A DNA stretch of 49,283 nt from an uncultured Oscillospiraceae bacterium (GCA_904420435.1 CAJFVK010000002.1:1-49283), one strand, 5' to 3'; shown: positions 24,015 through 34,040, counted from the stretch's first letter. Numbers and translations are program-made. Notes: generated from the sequence alone by a model not told the origin.

Positions 24015-24554
24015 TTGTTCAAGTATGATTTGCCATATGCAAAACCAGGCCAATTCACACTACAGATAAATGGATATCCTCTAAATGTTTCAAAAAAGAA
24101 AAGCTACCTAATTGAAAAGATGAAGGCTCATAGGGACGAAATATGTGACATTTTAAATGAGCCGTATAGCGCAGAATATACCATTAAGGATTTTAATGGT
24201 AATATAGTTTACTGCAAAATTTATAGTGAAAATGAAAGAGGCAATGCAAAAGGATCCACTCACAAAAAAGATGAACTGAATTATCTTCAAAAAGGAAGTT
24301 TTCGCCTTATCACGGATGCGAACGGAGCCATAAAAACAGATGAGAAGTTGCTGAATTATCTGAGTAATATCAGATTTTGCAATCGCTTTCCAGTAATAAT
24401 TACAAATGATGCTTTAGTCAGTATAGCAACTTATTTGCCGCAAAATAAGTCCGAGTTCATTGCTTTAAGGGGACTTGGCGAACGAATATACCAAGTTTGT
24501 GGTGATATTTTTATTCAAGCAATTTCGGATTATTTGAGAGAGAATAAGCTTTAA
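24015..24554 (+). CDS. AT-rich orphan with C-terminal HRDC-like domain
   Basis: A 179-residue protein whose DNA is strikingly AT-rich (Lys, Asn, Ile and Tyr codons ending in A/T) beside neighbours of about 65% GC. The C-terminus (ATYLPQNKSEFIALRGLGER, then YQVCGDIFIQAISDYL) resembles the second half of an HRDC domain, the nucleic-acid-binding module of RecQ-type helicases. I do not recognise the N-terminal 110 residues. The start is uncertain: TTG at 24015 follows GAGGTGAG by about 7 bases, and the open frame continues upstream into thiI with GC-rich nonsense. It may be a horizontally acquired gene or the tail of a larger one. It lies between thiI and cinA in the same direction. Confidence 0.55.
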   Translation: MFKYDLPYAKPGQFTLQINGYPLNVSKKKSYLIEKMKAHRDEICDILNEPYSAEYTIKDFNGNIVYCKIYSENERGNAKGSTHKKDELNYLQKGSFRLITDANGAIKTDEKLLNYLSNIRFCNRFPVIITNDALVSIATYLPQNKSEFIALRGLGERIYQVCGDIFIQAISDYLRENKL

Positions 24555-24599
24555 CATAAAAGCAGATTCGCTCCTTTAAAGAGGTCAGGAGGAGATAGC

Positions 24600-25862
24600 A
24601 TGCACTACAATGCGGAACTGATTGCCGTGGGGACGGAACTGCTTTTGGGCAACATCGCCAACACGGACGCCCAGATGATCAGCGAGGGGCTCAGCACCCT
24701 GGGGATCGACGTATACTACCACACGGTGGTGGGGGACAATCCCCAGCGGCTCCGGGAGGCCCTGGATATCGCCCGGCGCCGGGCCAACATCATCATCACC
24801 ACCGGCGGCCTGGGGCCCACCTACGACGACCTGACCAAGCAGACCATTTGCGAGGCCTTCGGCCGTCCCCTGGAGCTCCACGAGGACATCTGGCAGGGGA
24901 TCCAGGACTACTTCGCCCGGCGGATGAAGGGCGGGAAGATCACGGAGAACAACAAGCAGCAGGCCATGCTGCCGGTGGGGTGCACGGTCTTTGAAAACCC
25001 GGTGGGGACCGCTCCAGGCTGCGCCTTTGAGGAGGGGGGCGTCCACGTGCTGATGCTGCCCGGCCCCCCCTACGAGTGCCGCTATATGTTTGAGCACCAG
25101 GCGGTGCCCTATCTCCAGGGGCTGACCCGGGAGCGGATCTTCAGCCATGAGATCCGGATCTTCGGCAGCGGCGAGTCCCAGGTGGAGGCCACCCTCCACG
25201 AGATGATGGTCAAGGGCTCCAACCCCACCCTGGCCCCCTACGCCAAGACCGGGGAGGTGATGCTCCGGGCCACCGCCAAGGCCCACAGCCGGGAGGAGGC
25301 GGAGGCCATGCTCCAGCCCATGATCGCCCAGGTGCGGGAAACCCTGGGGGATGTGGTCTACGGGGTGGACGTGTCCAGCCTGGAGGAGGTGGTGCTGCGC
25401 CTGCTCCGGGAGAAGGGGCTGACCCTCTCCGCGGCGGAGAGCTGCACCGGCGGACTGCTGGCCAAGCGCATCACGGACCTTGCCGGTGCCTCCGCGGTGT
25501 TCCGGGGGGGCGTGGTGTCCTACACCAACGCCGTGAAGGAGCAGGCCCTGGGGGTTCCCGGGGAGCTCCTGGAGCGGTACGGCGCTGTGTCCGAGCCGGT
25601 GGCCATCGCCATGGCGGAGGGCTGCCGGCGGCTGTGCGGCAGCGATTACGCCCTGTCGGTGACCGGCGTGGCCGGCCCGGACCGGGACGACCGGGACAAC
25701 CCGGTGGGGACGGTGTTTGTGGCCCTGGCCAGCCGGGAGGGGACTATCTGCCGCCAGCTGGACCTGACCCGGGGCCGCAGCCGGGGACATATCCGGCATC
25801 TGGCGGCCAGCAACGCCTTTGACCTGCTGCGCCGGAAGCTCCAGGGCCTGCCCCTGGAATAG
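24600..25862 (+). CDS. cinA: CinA family protein (nicotinamide-nucleotide amidase)
   Basis: A 420-residue full-length CinA. The N-terminal MoCF-type domain carries GTELLLGNIANTDAQMIS and TTGGLGPTYDDLTKQ. The C-terminal domain carries SAAESCTGGLLAKRITDLAG and SVTGVAGPDRDDRDNPVGT, the PncC-type NMN deamidase active-site region. Known roles are NAD recycling through deamidation of NMN and hydrolysis of ADP-ribose-type metabolites; in some bacteria it is linked to competence. An AGGAGGA site precedes the start. Transcription ends at the strong hairpin at 25940-25980. Confidence 0.94.
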   Translation: MHYNAELIAVGTELLLGNIANTDAQMISEGLSTLGIDVYYHTVVGDNPQRLREALDIARRRANIIITTGGLGPTYDDLTKQTICEAFGRPLELHEDIWQGIQDYFARRMKGGKITENNKQQAMLPVGCTVFENPVGTAPGCAFEEGGVHVLMLPGPPYECRYMFEHQAVPYLQGLTRERIFSHEIRIFGSGESQVEATLHEMMVKGSNPTLAPYAKTGEVMLRATAKAHSREEAEAMLQPMIAQVRETLGDVVYGVDVSSLEEVVLRLLREKGLTLSAAESCTGGLLAKRITDLAGASAVFRGGVVSYTNAVKEQALGVPGELLERYGAVSEPVAIAMAEGCRRLCGSDYALSVTGVAGPDRDDRDNPVGTVFVALASREGTICRQLDLTRGRSRGHIRHLAASNAFDLLRRKLQGLPLE

Positions 25863-25900
25863 AGCCGCCGGGAACAGGGCCCACGGAACGGCATGTTCAG

Positions 25901-25936
25901 GCTGCCCAAAAAGGCTGACAAGACTTTTTTGACAGC
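25901..25936. repeat. Dispersed intergenic palindrome, copy A
   Basis: GCTGCCCAAAAA and TTTTTTGACAGC flank a core containing CTGACAAG, forming an imperfect palindrome. A sister copy with about 31 of 36 positions the same lies at 43462-43496. Both lie in 3' intergenic DNA beside a terminator. Confidence 0.6.
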
Positions 25937-25939
25937 GAG

Positions 25940-25980
25940 AAAAGGCGGCCGGAGAGCACTGCTCTCCGGCCGCCTTTTTA
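25940..25980. terminator. Strong bidirectional terminator between cinA and the ATC-hydrolase gene
   Basis: A perfect 18-bp stem, 25940-25957 (AAAAGGCGGCCGGAGAGC) with 25961-25978, has a three-base loop, an A-tract on one side and a T-tract on the other. The flanking genes converge on it. The remaining bases up to 26079 show nothing else. Confidence 0.9.
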
Positions 25981-26079
25981 TATCCCAGATTCAGCCCGCC
26001 AGGGCCAAACCGTTTTCATGATCCACTTCATCAGACGATGCCCGGAAGGGGAAACCCCAGCCGGGAAAGAAAAGAGGAA

Positions 26080-26568
26080 TTAGTCGTGCTTCTCGATACG
26101 GATCTGGCACACATCGTCGCCCTTGGCGATGGTCTCACCCAGCTCGAAGGAGAACTTGGGGAAGGTGGAGATGATGCCGCGGTCGCCGTCCATGGCGATG
26201 TCGCACAGCTCGGGCATCTCAGACTCGGGCAGGCCCAGCTTCTGCCAGGCGGCAACCAGGGGGCAGTAGTGGAAGTCGATGTACAGGTGCTTGCCGTCGT
26301 TCTCCTTGATCTCCATGCCGAAAACGGACTTGGTGGGCTCAGCGGCAAACTCAGCGGCGAAGGCCTGCAGATCATCGGTCTTGGTGTACTTGTTGTCGCC
26401 GTGGAACACGCCGCAGCGCTTGATGGCGTTGTGGGCGAAGGCATAGCCGTCCAGGCCCTGCTTCTGGGCCTCCTCGATCAGGAGGGCAAACCAGGTGGCA
26501 CGATGCTCGATGGCACCGCGCAGCAGCTGACCGTCCGCGCCGACAGGAGTAGGATTATTCTTAATCAT
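26080..26568 (-). CDS. L-2-amino-thiazoline-4-carboxylate hydrolase family protein
   Basis: A 162-residue cytosolic protein resembling the ATC-hydrolase family, which in Pseudomonas opens L-2-amino-thiazoline-4-carboxylate on the way to L-cysteine. Marks seen are HRATWFALLIEEA near the N-terminus, FHYCPLVAAWQKLG with its His-Tyr-Cys-Pro centre, and a C-terminal IAMDGDRGIISTFPKFSFEL. The start at 26568 follows GGAG by 9 bases; an in-frame start at 26604 overlaps the stop region of the regulator gene. It is the last gene of the dhaKL cluster. Many relatives in gut Clostridia have unknown substrates, so only the family is claimed. Confidence 0.7.
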   Translation of the reverse strand: MIKNNPTPVGADGQLLRGAIEHRATWFALLIEEAQKQGLDGYAFAHNAIKRCGVFHGDNKYTKTDDLQAFAAEFAAEPTKSVFGMEIKENDGKHLYIDFHYCPLVAAWQKLGLPESEMPELCDIAMDGDRGIISTFPKFSFELGETIAKGDDVCQIRIEKHD

Positions 26569-26600
26569 GATAACAATCTCCTTTTTAAAAAATACATCCG

Positions 26601-28307
26601 TCAAAGGGTCTGTAAGTGGTACTTTTTTAATCGTCTGTATAAAGTGGATCGGCTGATTTGCAAAATGTTGGCAATTTCGTCGGGGGTGTTCCCCTGCTGC
26701 AGAAGACGCTGGATCTCCTGCTGCTCGATCTCCTGGATGCTGCGGCGGGGGGCGCCAACGGAGGCGCCCAGAACCGCGCAGACCGCCTGGGCGGTGATCT
26801 CCTGGCCGGGCATGGTGCGGGTCAGGTACTCCATCACCTGGCGGATCTGCCGCACGCTGTGGGTCCAGGGATAGCTGTCCGCCAGGAGGGTTTTGGCATC
26901 CTCCGTCAGATGGGGACGGGCGCAGCCGAAGCGCGCGGCGAAAAAGGTCAGGCAGTCCTCCAGATAGACCAGGAAGTCCGGACGGTCCTCCGCCGGACCG
27001 GGAAGCCAGATCTCACGGCTGCGGAGGATCCGGGCAAATTCCTCGTCCACAAAGCGGGGATCCGCCTCCTCCATAATGGGGGACTCGGTAAACAGCAGCC
27101 GCACGTCCGGCTGGAAGGCGCCCGCCTCCCGCTCCCCCTGGAGATACCGGCGCAGCCGGATCTGCAGGAAGGTAGGCAGGAGAAAGACATTGCAGATACA
27201 GAGGGTGCCCTGGTGGGCCAGCAGCATGGCGCTTGGCACATAGGGGGAGATGCCGGAGATCTCCTGGCCGAAGAGCTTCCGCTCCGCCTCCGTGTCCGTG
27301 TGGCCGAAGGTGTCCAGCATGATGAGCTTGCCGCTGCGGCCGGAGTCCCGGTGGATGGCTGCTACCAGCTCCACCCGGGAGGTCCGGGAGCTGCATCGGA
27401 TCAGCAGGGGCTCCCGGTTCCCTGCCGCCTCCAGAGCGGACAGGGCCCGCCGGGGGCTGCGGCCGTCCAGCAGGCGGCGGACCGCCTCCCGAGCCGTCTC
27501 CTGGCCGGACGTCAGGGTCAGGGTCAGATCGTCGTCGCCGCCGTGGAGGTTCAGAAAGGCAAAGGCCGTGCCGCTGAAAGCCTCGCTCTGCCACATAGGG
27601 TGGCTGCTGAGCTTCCCGTAAAACACCTGGTCCCGGAGGGGGATCACCACCGTCCGGCTGGGCTGGGCGGTACGGGACGCGATTGCCTGGGTGATCAGCG
27701 GGTGCTGGATGCAGTCCGTCAGCCGCTTTCCAAGCTCCACGTCGGCGCTGCCGAAGTAGCCCCGGAAACGCTGGTTGCAGGAGATGATATGGCCCGAAGC
27801 GTCCACCAGAACGATACCCGTGTCCGATGCTTCCAGCATGGAATCCCGCTCCAGGGAGAGGGTTTTCATGTTCTCGTAGCTGACTTGGGCGGACATTTTC
27901 CCGGTGAGGAAGTCCGCCATCTGCTGCAGGAAGCCCAGGATCAGGTTGACGTTCTCGATGAGATGCTTGACGTTGTGCTCCGCGATGACCAGGCCGATGG
28001 CCCCCGCCACCTTGTTCTCGTAGAGGATGGGGACGCCCATAAAGCCGGTCATGCTGCACAGAGCCCGGTCCTTGCAGTCCACACAGGACTGGTAGTAGTA
28101 CTTGTTGTCCACCACCACCGGCTGGCCGGATTCAATGATCCGCCCGATGATGGAGCTGCTGCGGATGGGGATGATGTTGTCCGGATAGTGGAAGGTGTCC
28201 GCCACCCGGCGCAGCTGGTCGTCCACGACCACCACGTCCACGCCGATGACCTCGCTGATGGCCACAGAAATCTGCTGGGCATCACGCTGTACGCTCATCA
28301 GACCCAT
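26601..28307 (-). CDS. GAF-PAS-degenerate AAA-Fis regulator (AcoR/DhaR-like)
   Basis: A 568-residue regulator with the AcoR/DhaR layout. The GAF domain (1-140) holds a Cys cluster, SCVDCKDRALC, near residue 75. A PAS domain follows (about 155-260: SDTGIVLVDASGHIISCNQRF), then a decayed AAA+ region, and a C-terminal Fis-type helix-turn-helix (NTPDEIANILQISRSTLYRR). The AAA+ part has no Walker A (it reads IRCSSRTSRVELV) and no GAFTGA, although ERKLFGQEISG and AHQGTLCICNV show its ancestry. It therefore probably acts without sigma-54 and without ATP hydrolysis. It lies 36 bases after dhaL and likely regulates the cluster; the cysteines could sense redox state or metal. Confidence 0.85.
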   Translation of the reverse strand: MGLMSVQRDAQQISVAISEVIGVDVVVVDDQLRRVADTFHYPDNIIPIRSSSIIGRIIESGQPVVVDNKYYYQSCVDCKDRALCSMTGFMGVPILYENKVAGAIGLVIAEHNVKHLIENVNLILGFLQQMADFLTGKMSAQVSYENMKTLSLERDSMLEASDTGIVLVDASGHIISCNQRFRGYFGSADVELGKRLTDCIQHPLITQAIASRTAQPSRTVVIPLRDQVFYGKLSSHPMWQSEAFSGTAFAFLNLHGGDDDLTLTLTSGQETAREAVRRLLDGRSPRRALSALEAAGNREPLLIRCSSRTSRVELVAAIHRDSGRSGKLIMLDTFGHTDTEAERKLFGQEISGISPYVPSAMLLAHQGTLCICNVFLLPTFLQIRLRRYLQGEREAGAFQPDVRLLFTESPIMEEADPRFVDEEFARILRSREIWLPGPAEDRPDFLVYLEDCLTFFAARFGCARPHLTEDAKTLLADSYPWTHSVRQIRQVMEYLTRTMPGQEITAQAVCAVLGASVGAPRRSIQEIEQQEIQRLLQQGNTPDEIANILQISRSTLYRRLKKYHLQTL

Positions 28308-28343
28308 GGAACGACCCTCCCCTCCGGAAAAATGAGCGCCGGC

Positions 28344-28991
28344 TTACAGCAGATTAGCGGTGACGTAGTCGCACAGGCACTCCAGCTGGTAGCTCATGGT
28401 CACGGCGCCGGGGTCCAGGTGGCCCACGCCCTTGTTGGCCTGATAGCTGGCGCGGCCCTTGACGGCCTCCATCTTCTTGGTCTCCTCGGCACCGTCAATG
28501 GCGGCCTTCTTCACGGCGGCCATGGTGTCGGCGTCGCTGTCGCCCCGCTCCAGGCAGGCCTTGTAGGCCTGGACGGCGGGATACAGGGAGTCGATCATGG
28601 TCTTGTAGCCGGGCTGGGCCTTGCCGCGGGTCATCATGTCGTTGACCATGGTGTCCAGAGCCAGGCACAGGTCCTTGCTGTCAATGGTTTCCTTGCCGGC
28701 GATGGCCTTGCCGGCGGCCATGTAGGCGCCGCCGTAAAGCACGCCGGAGCTGCCGCCGATCTTGCTCATCATCAGCATGCCGATCTTCTTGAACACGTCG
28801 CACATGGGCATCGTCTCCATCTCGGGGCCGGCGGCCACCAGGTTCTCAAAGCCCATGTTGATGTTGGCCCAGTGGTCGCCGTCGCCGGTGGTGGCGTCCA
28901 GCTTGCTGATGTACTCGCCGTTGTCGTGGATCTTCTTGGCGGCGATGTTGATGTAGGCCACGTAGTCCTTGGAAGTCATGGTAAAGCTCAT
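28344..28991 (-). CDS. dhaL: Dihydroxyacetone kinase subunit DhaL
   Basis: A 215-residue DhaL, the nucleotide-binding half of dihydroxyacetone kinase. The Mg-ADP site is visible as LDATTGDGDHWANINMGF, with Asp32, Asp37 and Asp39. Other marks are GGSSGVLYGGAYMAAG and the C-terminal HLDPGAVTMSYQLEC. In PTS-type systems DhaL-bound ADP is rephosphorylated by DhaM; no dhaM gene lies in this window. It is preceded by dhaK, 27 bases away, and followed by the GAF regulator. Confidence 0.93.
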   Translation of the reverse strand: MSFTMTSKDYVAYINIAAKKIHDNGEYISKLDATTGDGDHWANINMGFENLVAAGPEMETMPMCDVFKKIGMLMMSKIGGSSGVLYGGAYMAAGKAIAGKETIDSKDLCLALDTMVNDMMTRGKAQPGYKTMIDSLYPAVQAYKACLERGDSDADTMAAVKKAAIDGAEETKKMEAVKGRASYQANKGVGHLDPGAVTMSYQLECLCDYVTANLL

Positions 28992-29018
28992 AGCAGATTA
29001 CCTCCTCTTCAATCTCAA

Positions 29019-30008
29019 TCAAACGCGGAAAGCGGGAGCCTCAGAGGGATAGTCCAGGTAAGTCTTCAGCTCGTCATCCAGCTTCAGCAGGGTGACGGAG
29101 CAGCCGGCCATCTCCAGGGAGGTCATGTAGTTGCCAACAAAAGCCCGGTAGATCTTGATGCCCTTCTCGGCCAGGTACTTCTCCACCTCGTTGTACATGA
29201 TGTACAGCTCCATGAGGGGAGTGCCGCCCAGGCCGTTGACCATCACGGCAACCTCGCTGCCGGAGTAGTCGTAGTCCGCCAGGATGCGGCCCACCAGCTC
29301 CTCAGCCAGGTCCTTGGCGGGGCGCAGATCCTCGCGGCTGACGCCGGGCTCGCCGTGGATGCCCATGCCGATCTCCACTTCCTTCTCGCCCAGATCAAAG
29401 CCGGGAGTGCCCACGCCGGGCAGGATGCAGGGGCTCATAGCCATGCCCATGGAGCGGACGTTGTCCGCGGTCTTCTGAGCGGCGGCCTGGACCTCCTCCA
29501 GGCTCTTGCCCATCTCAGCGGCGGCGCCCGCCACCTTGTGGACAAACACAGTGCCGGCGATGCCCCGGCGGCCGGTGGAGAAGGTGCTGTTGGGCACTGC
29601 CACGTCGTCCTTCACGACGACAGAGGCGGTCTTGATGTCCTCCATGGAGGCCAGCTCACCGGCCATCTCGAAGTTCATGATGTCGCCGGAGTAGTTCTTG
29701 ATGACCATCAGCACGCCGGCGCCGCTGTCGGCGGCCTTGATGCCCTCGATGATCCGGTCCGGGGAGGGGGAGGCGAAGACGTTGCCGGCCACGGCGGCGT
29801 CCAGCATACCCTTGCCCACATAGCCGGCGTGGGCGGGCTCATGGCCGCTGCCGCCGCCGGAGATGACGCCGACCTTGCCGCTCTTCTTCTCCTTGCGGGA
29901 GATGACCTCCACGCCCTCGCCGGCGTAGACCACGTTGGGGTTGGCCTTGGCGAGGCCCTGGAGCATTTCGGTGACAACGTCGTTGGGATTGTTGATAATT
30001 TTCTTCAT
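29019..30008 (-). CDS. dhaK: Dihydroxyacetone kinase subunit DhaK
   Basis: A 329-residue DhaK, the substrate-binding half of the kinase. Key residues fall at the same numbers as in E. coli DhaK: His56 in [12 protein letters not shown], Asp109 in YSGDIMNF, and His218 in GMGIHGEPG, which forms the hemiaminal link with the carbonyl substrate. The substrate is therefore expected to be a short ketone or aldehyde such as dihydroxyacetone; related kinases also take erythrulose. It follows the LivF ATPase gene by about 60 bases in the same direction, tying phosphorylation to ABC import rather than PTS import. Confidence 0.94.
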   Translation of the reverse strand: MKKIINNPNDVVTEMLQGLAKANPNVVYAGEGVEVISRKEKKSGKVGVISGGGSGHEPAHAGYVGKGMLDAAVAGNVFASPSPDRIIEGIKAADSGAGVLMVIKNYSGDIMNFEMAGELASMEDIKTASVVVKDDVAVPNSTFSTGRRGIAGTVFVHKVAGAAAEMGKSLEEVQAAAQKTADNVRSMGMAMSPCILPGVGTPGFDLGEKEVEIGMGIHGEPGVSREDLRPAKDLAEELVGRILADYDYSGSEVAVMVNGLGGTPLMELYIMYNEVEKYLAEKGIKIYRAFVGNYMTSLEMAGCSVTLLKLDDELKTYLDYPSEAPAFRV

Positions 30009-30069
30009 AGCAGTTCTCCTTTTCTATCCCGCCGCAGCGGGAACAGTGATCTGGATCAGAAAAAAGGGA

Positions 30070-30757
<688 letters not shown>

Positions 30758-30774
<17 letters not shown>

Positions 30775-31537
30775 TTTTCTGCACACCTCCCAGATAGGCT
30801 TCGATTACGCGGGGATTGTTGGCGATCTCCTGGGGCAGGCCCTCGGCGATCATCTTGCCGTGATCCAGCACGTAAATGCGGTCGGAAATGTTCATAACCA
30901 CGCTCATGTCGTGCTCGATGAGCAGGATGGTGTACCCCTTGTCCTTCAGCTCCCGGATAAAGCGCAGGAGCTCAGCGGACTCGGCGGGGTTCATACCGGC
31001 GGCCGGCTCGTCCAGAAGAATGAGCTTAGCGTCGGTAGCGATGGCGCGGGCGATCTCCAGCTTGCGCTGCTCGCCGTAGGGCAGGCTGTCGGCAAAGGCG
31101 TCCCGCAGGTGGTCCAGGCCGATGCTCCGCAGGATCTCAATGGCGCGGACCGTGTGCTCCGCTTCCTCCCTGCGGAAGCGGGGGGTGCGCAGCAGGCTGT
31201 CCCAGAAGTTGTACTTGTTGCGGATGTGGGTACCCACCAGCACGTTCTCGATCACCCGCATCTTGGGGAACAGCCGCAGGTTCTGGAAGGTACGGGAGAT
31301 GCCGATCTTCACGATGTCCTGGGGGATCATCTTGGTCAGGTCCTGGCCCTCGAAGGTCATCTCGCCGCTGGTGATGTGGTAGACGCCGGTGAGCATGTTG
31401 AACACGGTGGTCTTGCCGGCGCCGTTAGGGCCGATGAGGGAAACGATCTCACCCTTGTCCACATGGAAGGTGGCGCCGTCAACGGCGGTCAGGCCGCCGA
31501 ACTGCATGGTGATATTTTTTGCATCAAGAAAACTCAT
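30758..31537 (-). CDS. LIV-type ABC transporter ATPase (LivG-like), copy 2
   Basis: A 259-residue ATPase: Walker A GPNGAGKTT, LivG signature SLPYGEQRKLEIARAI, Walker B LILLDEPAAGMNP and switch region LIEHDMSVVM. The C-terminal tail IANNPRVIEAYLGG parallels that of copy 1. A GGAGG site lies 9 bases ahead of the ATG. It forms a coupled pair with livF and energises the two permeases upstream. Confidence 0.93.
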
Positions 31538-31555
31538 AGCGCACGTCCTCCTTTC

Positions 31556-32605
31556 TTACTGCCGCGCAGGCGGCTGAGGAGCCTCCGGCTCGCCCTTGTC
31601 CGCCAGCATCTTGCGCGCGTACTTGGACAGGTGGTAGGGCTGGGTGGAACGCCAGCCCAGAGCGCCCTGGGGACGGAACAGCATCATCAGCACCAGCAGC
31701 AGGCCGTACACCACGAACCGCCACTCGTTGAGGAAGCGGAACCACTGGGGGAACAGCTGCAGCAGGGCGGCGCCGAAGATCATGCCGCGGATGGTGCCCA
31801 GGCCGCCAACGATGACCACGCTCAGAATGAGGATGGAGGTGTTGAAGACGAAGTTGTTGGGCTCGATGTAATCTCTGGTGACGCAGTAGAAGCCGCCGGC
31901 GATGCCGGTGATGAAGGCGGATACCACGAAGGAGAGAATCTTGTAGCGGGAGGTGTTGATGCCCATCATGCCGGCAGCCAGCTCGTCGTCCTTAATGGCG
32001 CGCCAGGCGCGGCCGGTGTTGGAGTTGCGCATGGCCAGGCAGGCAACGCCGGTAATGCCCATCAGCAGCAGGATCAGCACCAGCAGCCAGCCGTTGAACA
32101 TGGTCAGCTGGAAGCCGAACACCGTGGGCTTGGGGATGCCGCGGACACCGTAGTTGCCGTTGGTCACGCTCTCCCACTGCTTGAGGATCATGTTCACGAC
32201 CTCGCAGAAGCCCAGGGTCACGATGGAAAGATAGGACCCGGACAGACGCAGGGAGGGGAGGCCCAGCAGGAAGCCGATGAACGCGGTGAAGACGCCGGCC
32301 AGCAGGAGGGCGATCCAGAAGTTGACACTGAGCTTGGTCATCAGCAGGGCGCAGGTATAAGCGCCGATGGCGTAGAAGCCCGCATGGCCCAGGGACACCA
32401 GCCCGGTGTAGCCGATCAGCACGTTCAGGCCCATGCCCAGCATGGCGTACAGAGCGATCAGAGTCAGCAGCTGGATGTTCACCATGGACAGCCCCATGAA
32501 GGGGACGGCGAACGTCAGCACCAGGAAAAGCACTGCAAACACATAGCGGAACCTATAGCAGAAGCTCTCGAAGGTCGAGAGAATACGATTGGATGATTTC
32601 TTCAT
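31556..32605 (-). CDS. LIV-type ABC transporter permease (LivM-like), copy 2
   Basis: A 349-residue permease with about ten helices. LivM features are LIGYTGLVSLGHAGFYAIGA, GRAWRAIKDDELAAGMMGIN, and GGLGTIRGMIFGAALLQLFP. The ribosome site GAAGG lies about 10 bases upstream, overlapping the end of livH, whose stop is only 5 bases away. The hydrophilic tail ends in Pro/Gln-rich residues. It is the partner of the LivH-like permease. Confidence 0.92.
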   Translation of the reverse strand: MKKSSNRILSTFESFCYRFRYVFAVLFLVLTFAVPFMGLSMVNIQLLTLIALYAMLGMGLNVLIGYTGLVSLGHAGFYAIGAYTCALLMTKLSVNFWIALLLAGVFTAFIGFLLGLPSLRLSGSYLSIVTLGFCEVVNMILKQWESVTNGNYGVRGIPKPTVFGFQLTMFNGWLLVLILLLMGITGVACLAMRNSNTGRAWRAIKDDELAAGMMGINTSRYKILSFVVSAFITGIAGGFYCVTRDYIEPNNFVFNTSILILSVVIVGGLGTIRGMIFGAALLQLFPQWFRFLNEWRFVVYGLLLVLMMLFRPQGALGWRSTQPYHLSKYARKMLADKGEPEAPQPPARQ

Positions 32606-32610
32606 AAGCC

Positions 32611-33507
32611 TTACACCTTCGTAATTCCTTTCTTGCCGAAGAGGCCGTTGGGCTTGATGATCAGAATCACAATCAGGATCACAAACGCCATCGGGTCACG
32701 GACATTACTTCCGATGTACTGAGCTGCCAGGCACTCGCCGATGCCGACCACCAGGCCGCCGACTACGGAGCCATAGAGGATGCCGATACCGCCCACAACC
32801 GCGGCAGCGAAGGCCTTCAGGCCGATCAGGTAGCCCATGGTGGGATACACGACCTGATAGTAGCCGCTGTACAGGGCGCCGGCGATGGCGGCGGAGGCGC
32901 CGCCCATAAAGAAGGTAAAGGCGATCACGCGGTTGACGTTCACGCCCATGAGCTTCGCGGCCTTGGAGTTCTGCTCGGTGGCCCGCATGGCAAGACCCAT
33001 CTTGGTCTTGTTGACCACCAGGGTCAGAATCACCAGCAGGATCAGGGCAACCACAAACATGATCAGCTGGCTGCTCTGGATGGTGACGTTGCCGATGGAG
33101 ATGGGGGGGAACACGTTCGTGGAGGGGAACACCTGCCGCTCGCTGGTGAAGACATACTGAACCGACAGGGTGTTCTGGATAATGAAGGAAACACCTACGG
33201 TGGTGATCAGGTAGGTGATGGTTTCCGAGTTCTTCTTGCGAAGGGGCTCCAGGGTGATCTTATCCATGCCAAAAGCCAGCAGGCCCGAGAGGACCAGAGC
33301 GATCAGGATGGCCGGAATCATTGGCACCCCAAGGGAGTAGAACAGAAACACCATGTAGGAGCCGAAGGCGAAAATAGAGCCATGGGCGAAGTTAATCAGG
33401 CGCAGAATACCAAACACCAGGGAGTAGCCTACTGCGACCAGCGCGTACGCCATGCCAAGGCAAATACCTTGTAAGATGGCTGAGATAAATGTAGACATAT
33501 CAGGCAC
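32611..33507 (-). CDS. LIV-type ABC transporter permease (LivH-like), copy 2
   Basis: A 298-residue permease with about eight helices. The N-terminus GICLGMAYALVAVGYSLVFG leads into LRLINFAHGSIFAFGSY, the LivH NFAHG motif. The loop MRATEQNSKAAKLMGVN is the conserved coupling segment. The start is either GTG at 33507 or ATG at 33498, three codons later; neither has a clear ribosome site, since the nearest GGAG is about 40 bases upstream. Translation may rely on mRNA structure or be deliberately weak. Confidence 0.9.
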   Translation of the reverse strand: MPDMSTFISAILQGICLGMAYALVAVGYSLVFGILRLINFAHGSIFAFGSYMVFLFYSLGVPMIPAILIALVLSGLLAFGMDKITLEPLRKKNSETITYLITTVGVSFIIQNTLSVQYVFTSERQVFPSTNVFPPISIGNVTIQSSQLIMFVVALILLVILTLVVNKTKMGLAMRATEQNSKAAKLMGVNVNRVIAFTFFMGGASAAIAGALYSGYYQVVYPTMGYLIGLKAFAAAVVGGIGILYGSVVGGLVVGIGECLAAQYIGSNVRDPMAFVILIVILIIKPNGLFGKKGITKV

Positions 33508-34040
33508 GCTTTACGTCACTTCAACAAAGCGCCGTAACAGGTCTCCTTTCTTCTGAATTTTCCCAAATACATAAATGCGCAGTCAAACGACTGCAGCGCC
33601 GGACGCCGCCCGAAACCGGGGACGCCGGAAGGATCCGCCGGGAAACCCGGCCGCCCGCCCGAGGGGTAGGCAGACAGATGTAGAACCGCCTCCGCAGCCT
33701 CCGGCAGCCGCCGGGAGCGCGGAAACTCGGCACGCCGAGTCCGAAAGAATACCGCCAAACCACAGCGCACGAAAACGGCATGTCCGCTCCCGCAGGGCGC
33801 GGCCCCGGGGCAGGGATGGGTCTGGCGGGATTTTCTGTGCCTCCAAAAGGTCAAGCCCAGCGGCCGGCGCGGGTGCCGGGCCGGGGATTGCGGAGGAGGC
33901 TCTAACCGCTTCCGGAGAGAGCGGGAGCCCTCTCCGGAAGCAGCGCCTTTAGGGTTGCCTCAAACAACGAACAAAAACGAACGAAGAGTGGTCCGTCCGG
34001 CAGCTCGCCGCCGGACGGACCGGCAAATCAGGAAATTGGA
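33508..34040 (-). promoter_or_regulatory. 530-base non-coding spacer between livK and livH of copy 2, with two strong hairpins
   Basis: No believable gene is present. Two stem-loops stand out: 33990-34001 with 34010-34021 (GGTCCGTCCGGC, 12 bp), directly after the livK stop, and 33908-33919 with 33930-33941 (GCTTCCGGAGAG, 12 bp). Read on the minus strand, the first is followed by a T-rich stretch containing T5, so partial termination after livK is likely. A smaller hairpin (ACTCGGC...GCCGAGT) is at 33725-33740. The rest is GC-rich with no recognised feature. Confidence 0.65.

Noticed and set aside
33575-33952. Small Arg/Pro-rich frames in the livK-livH spacer
   Set aside because: No ribosome sites, biased composition in every frame and no recognisable domain.
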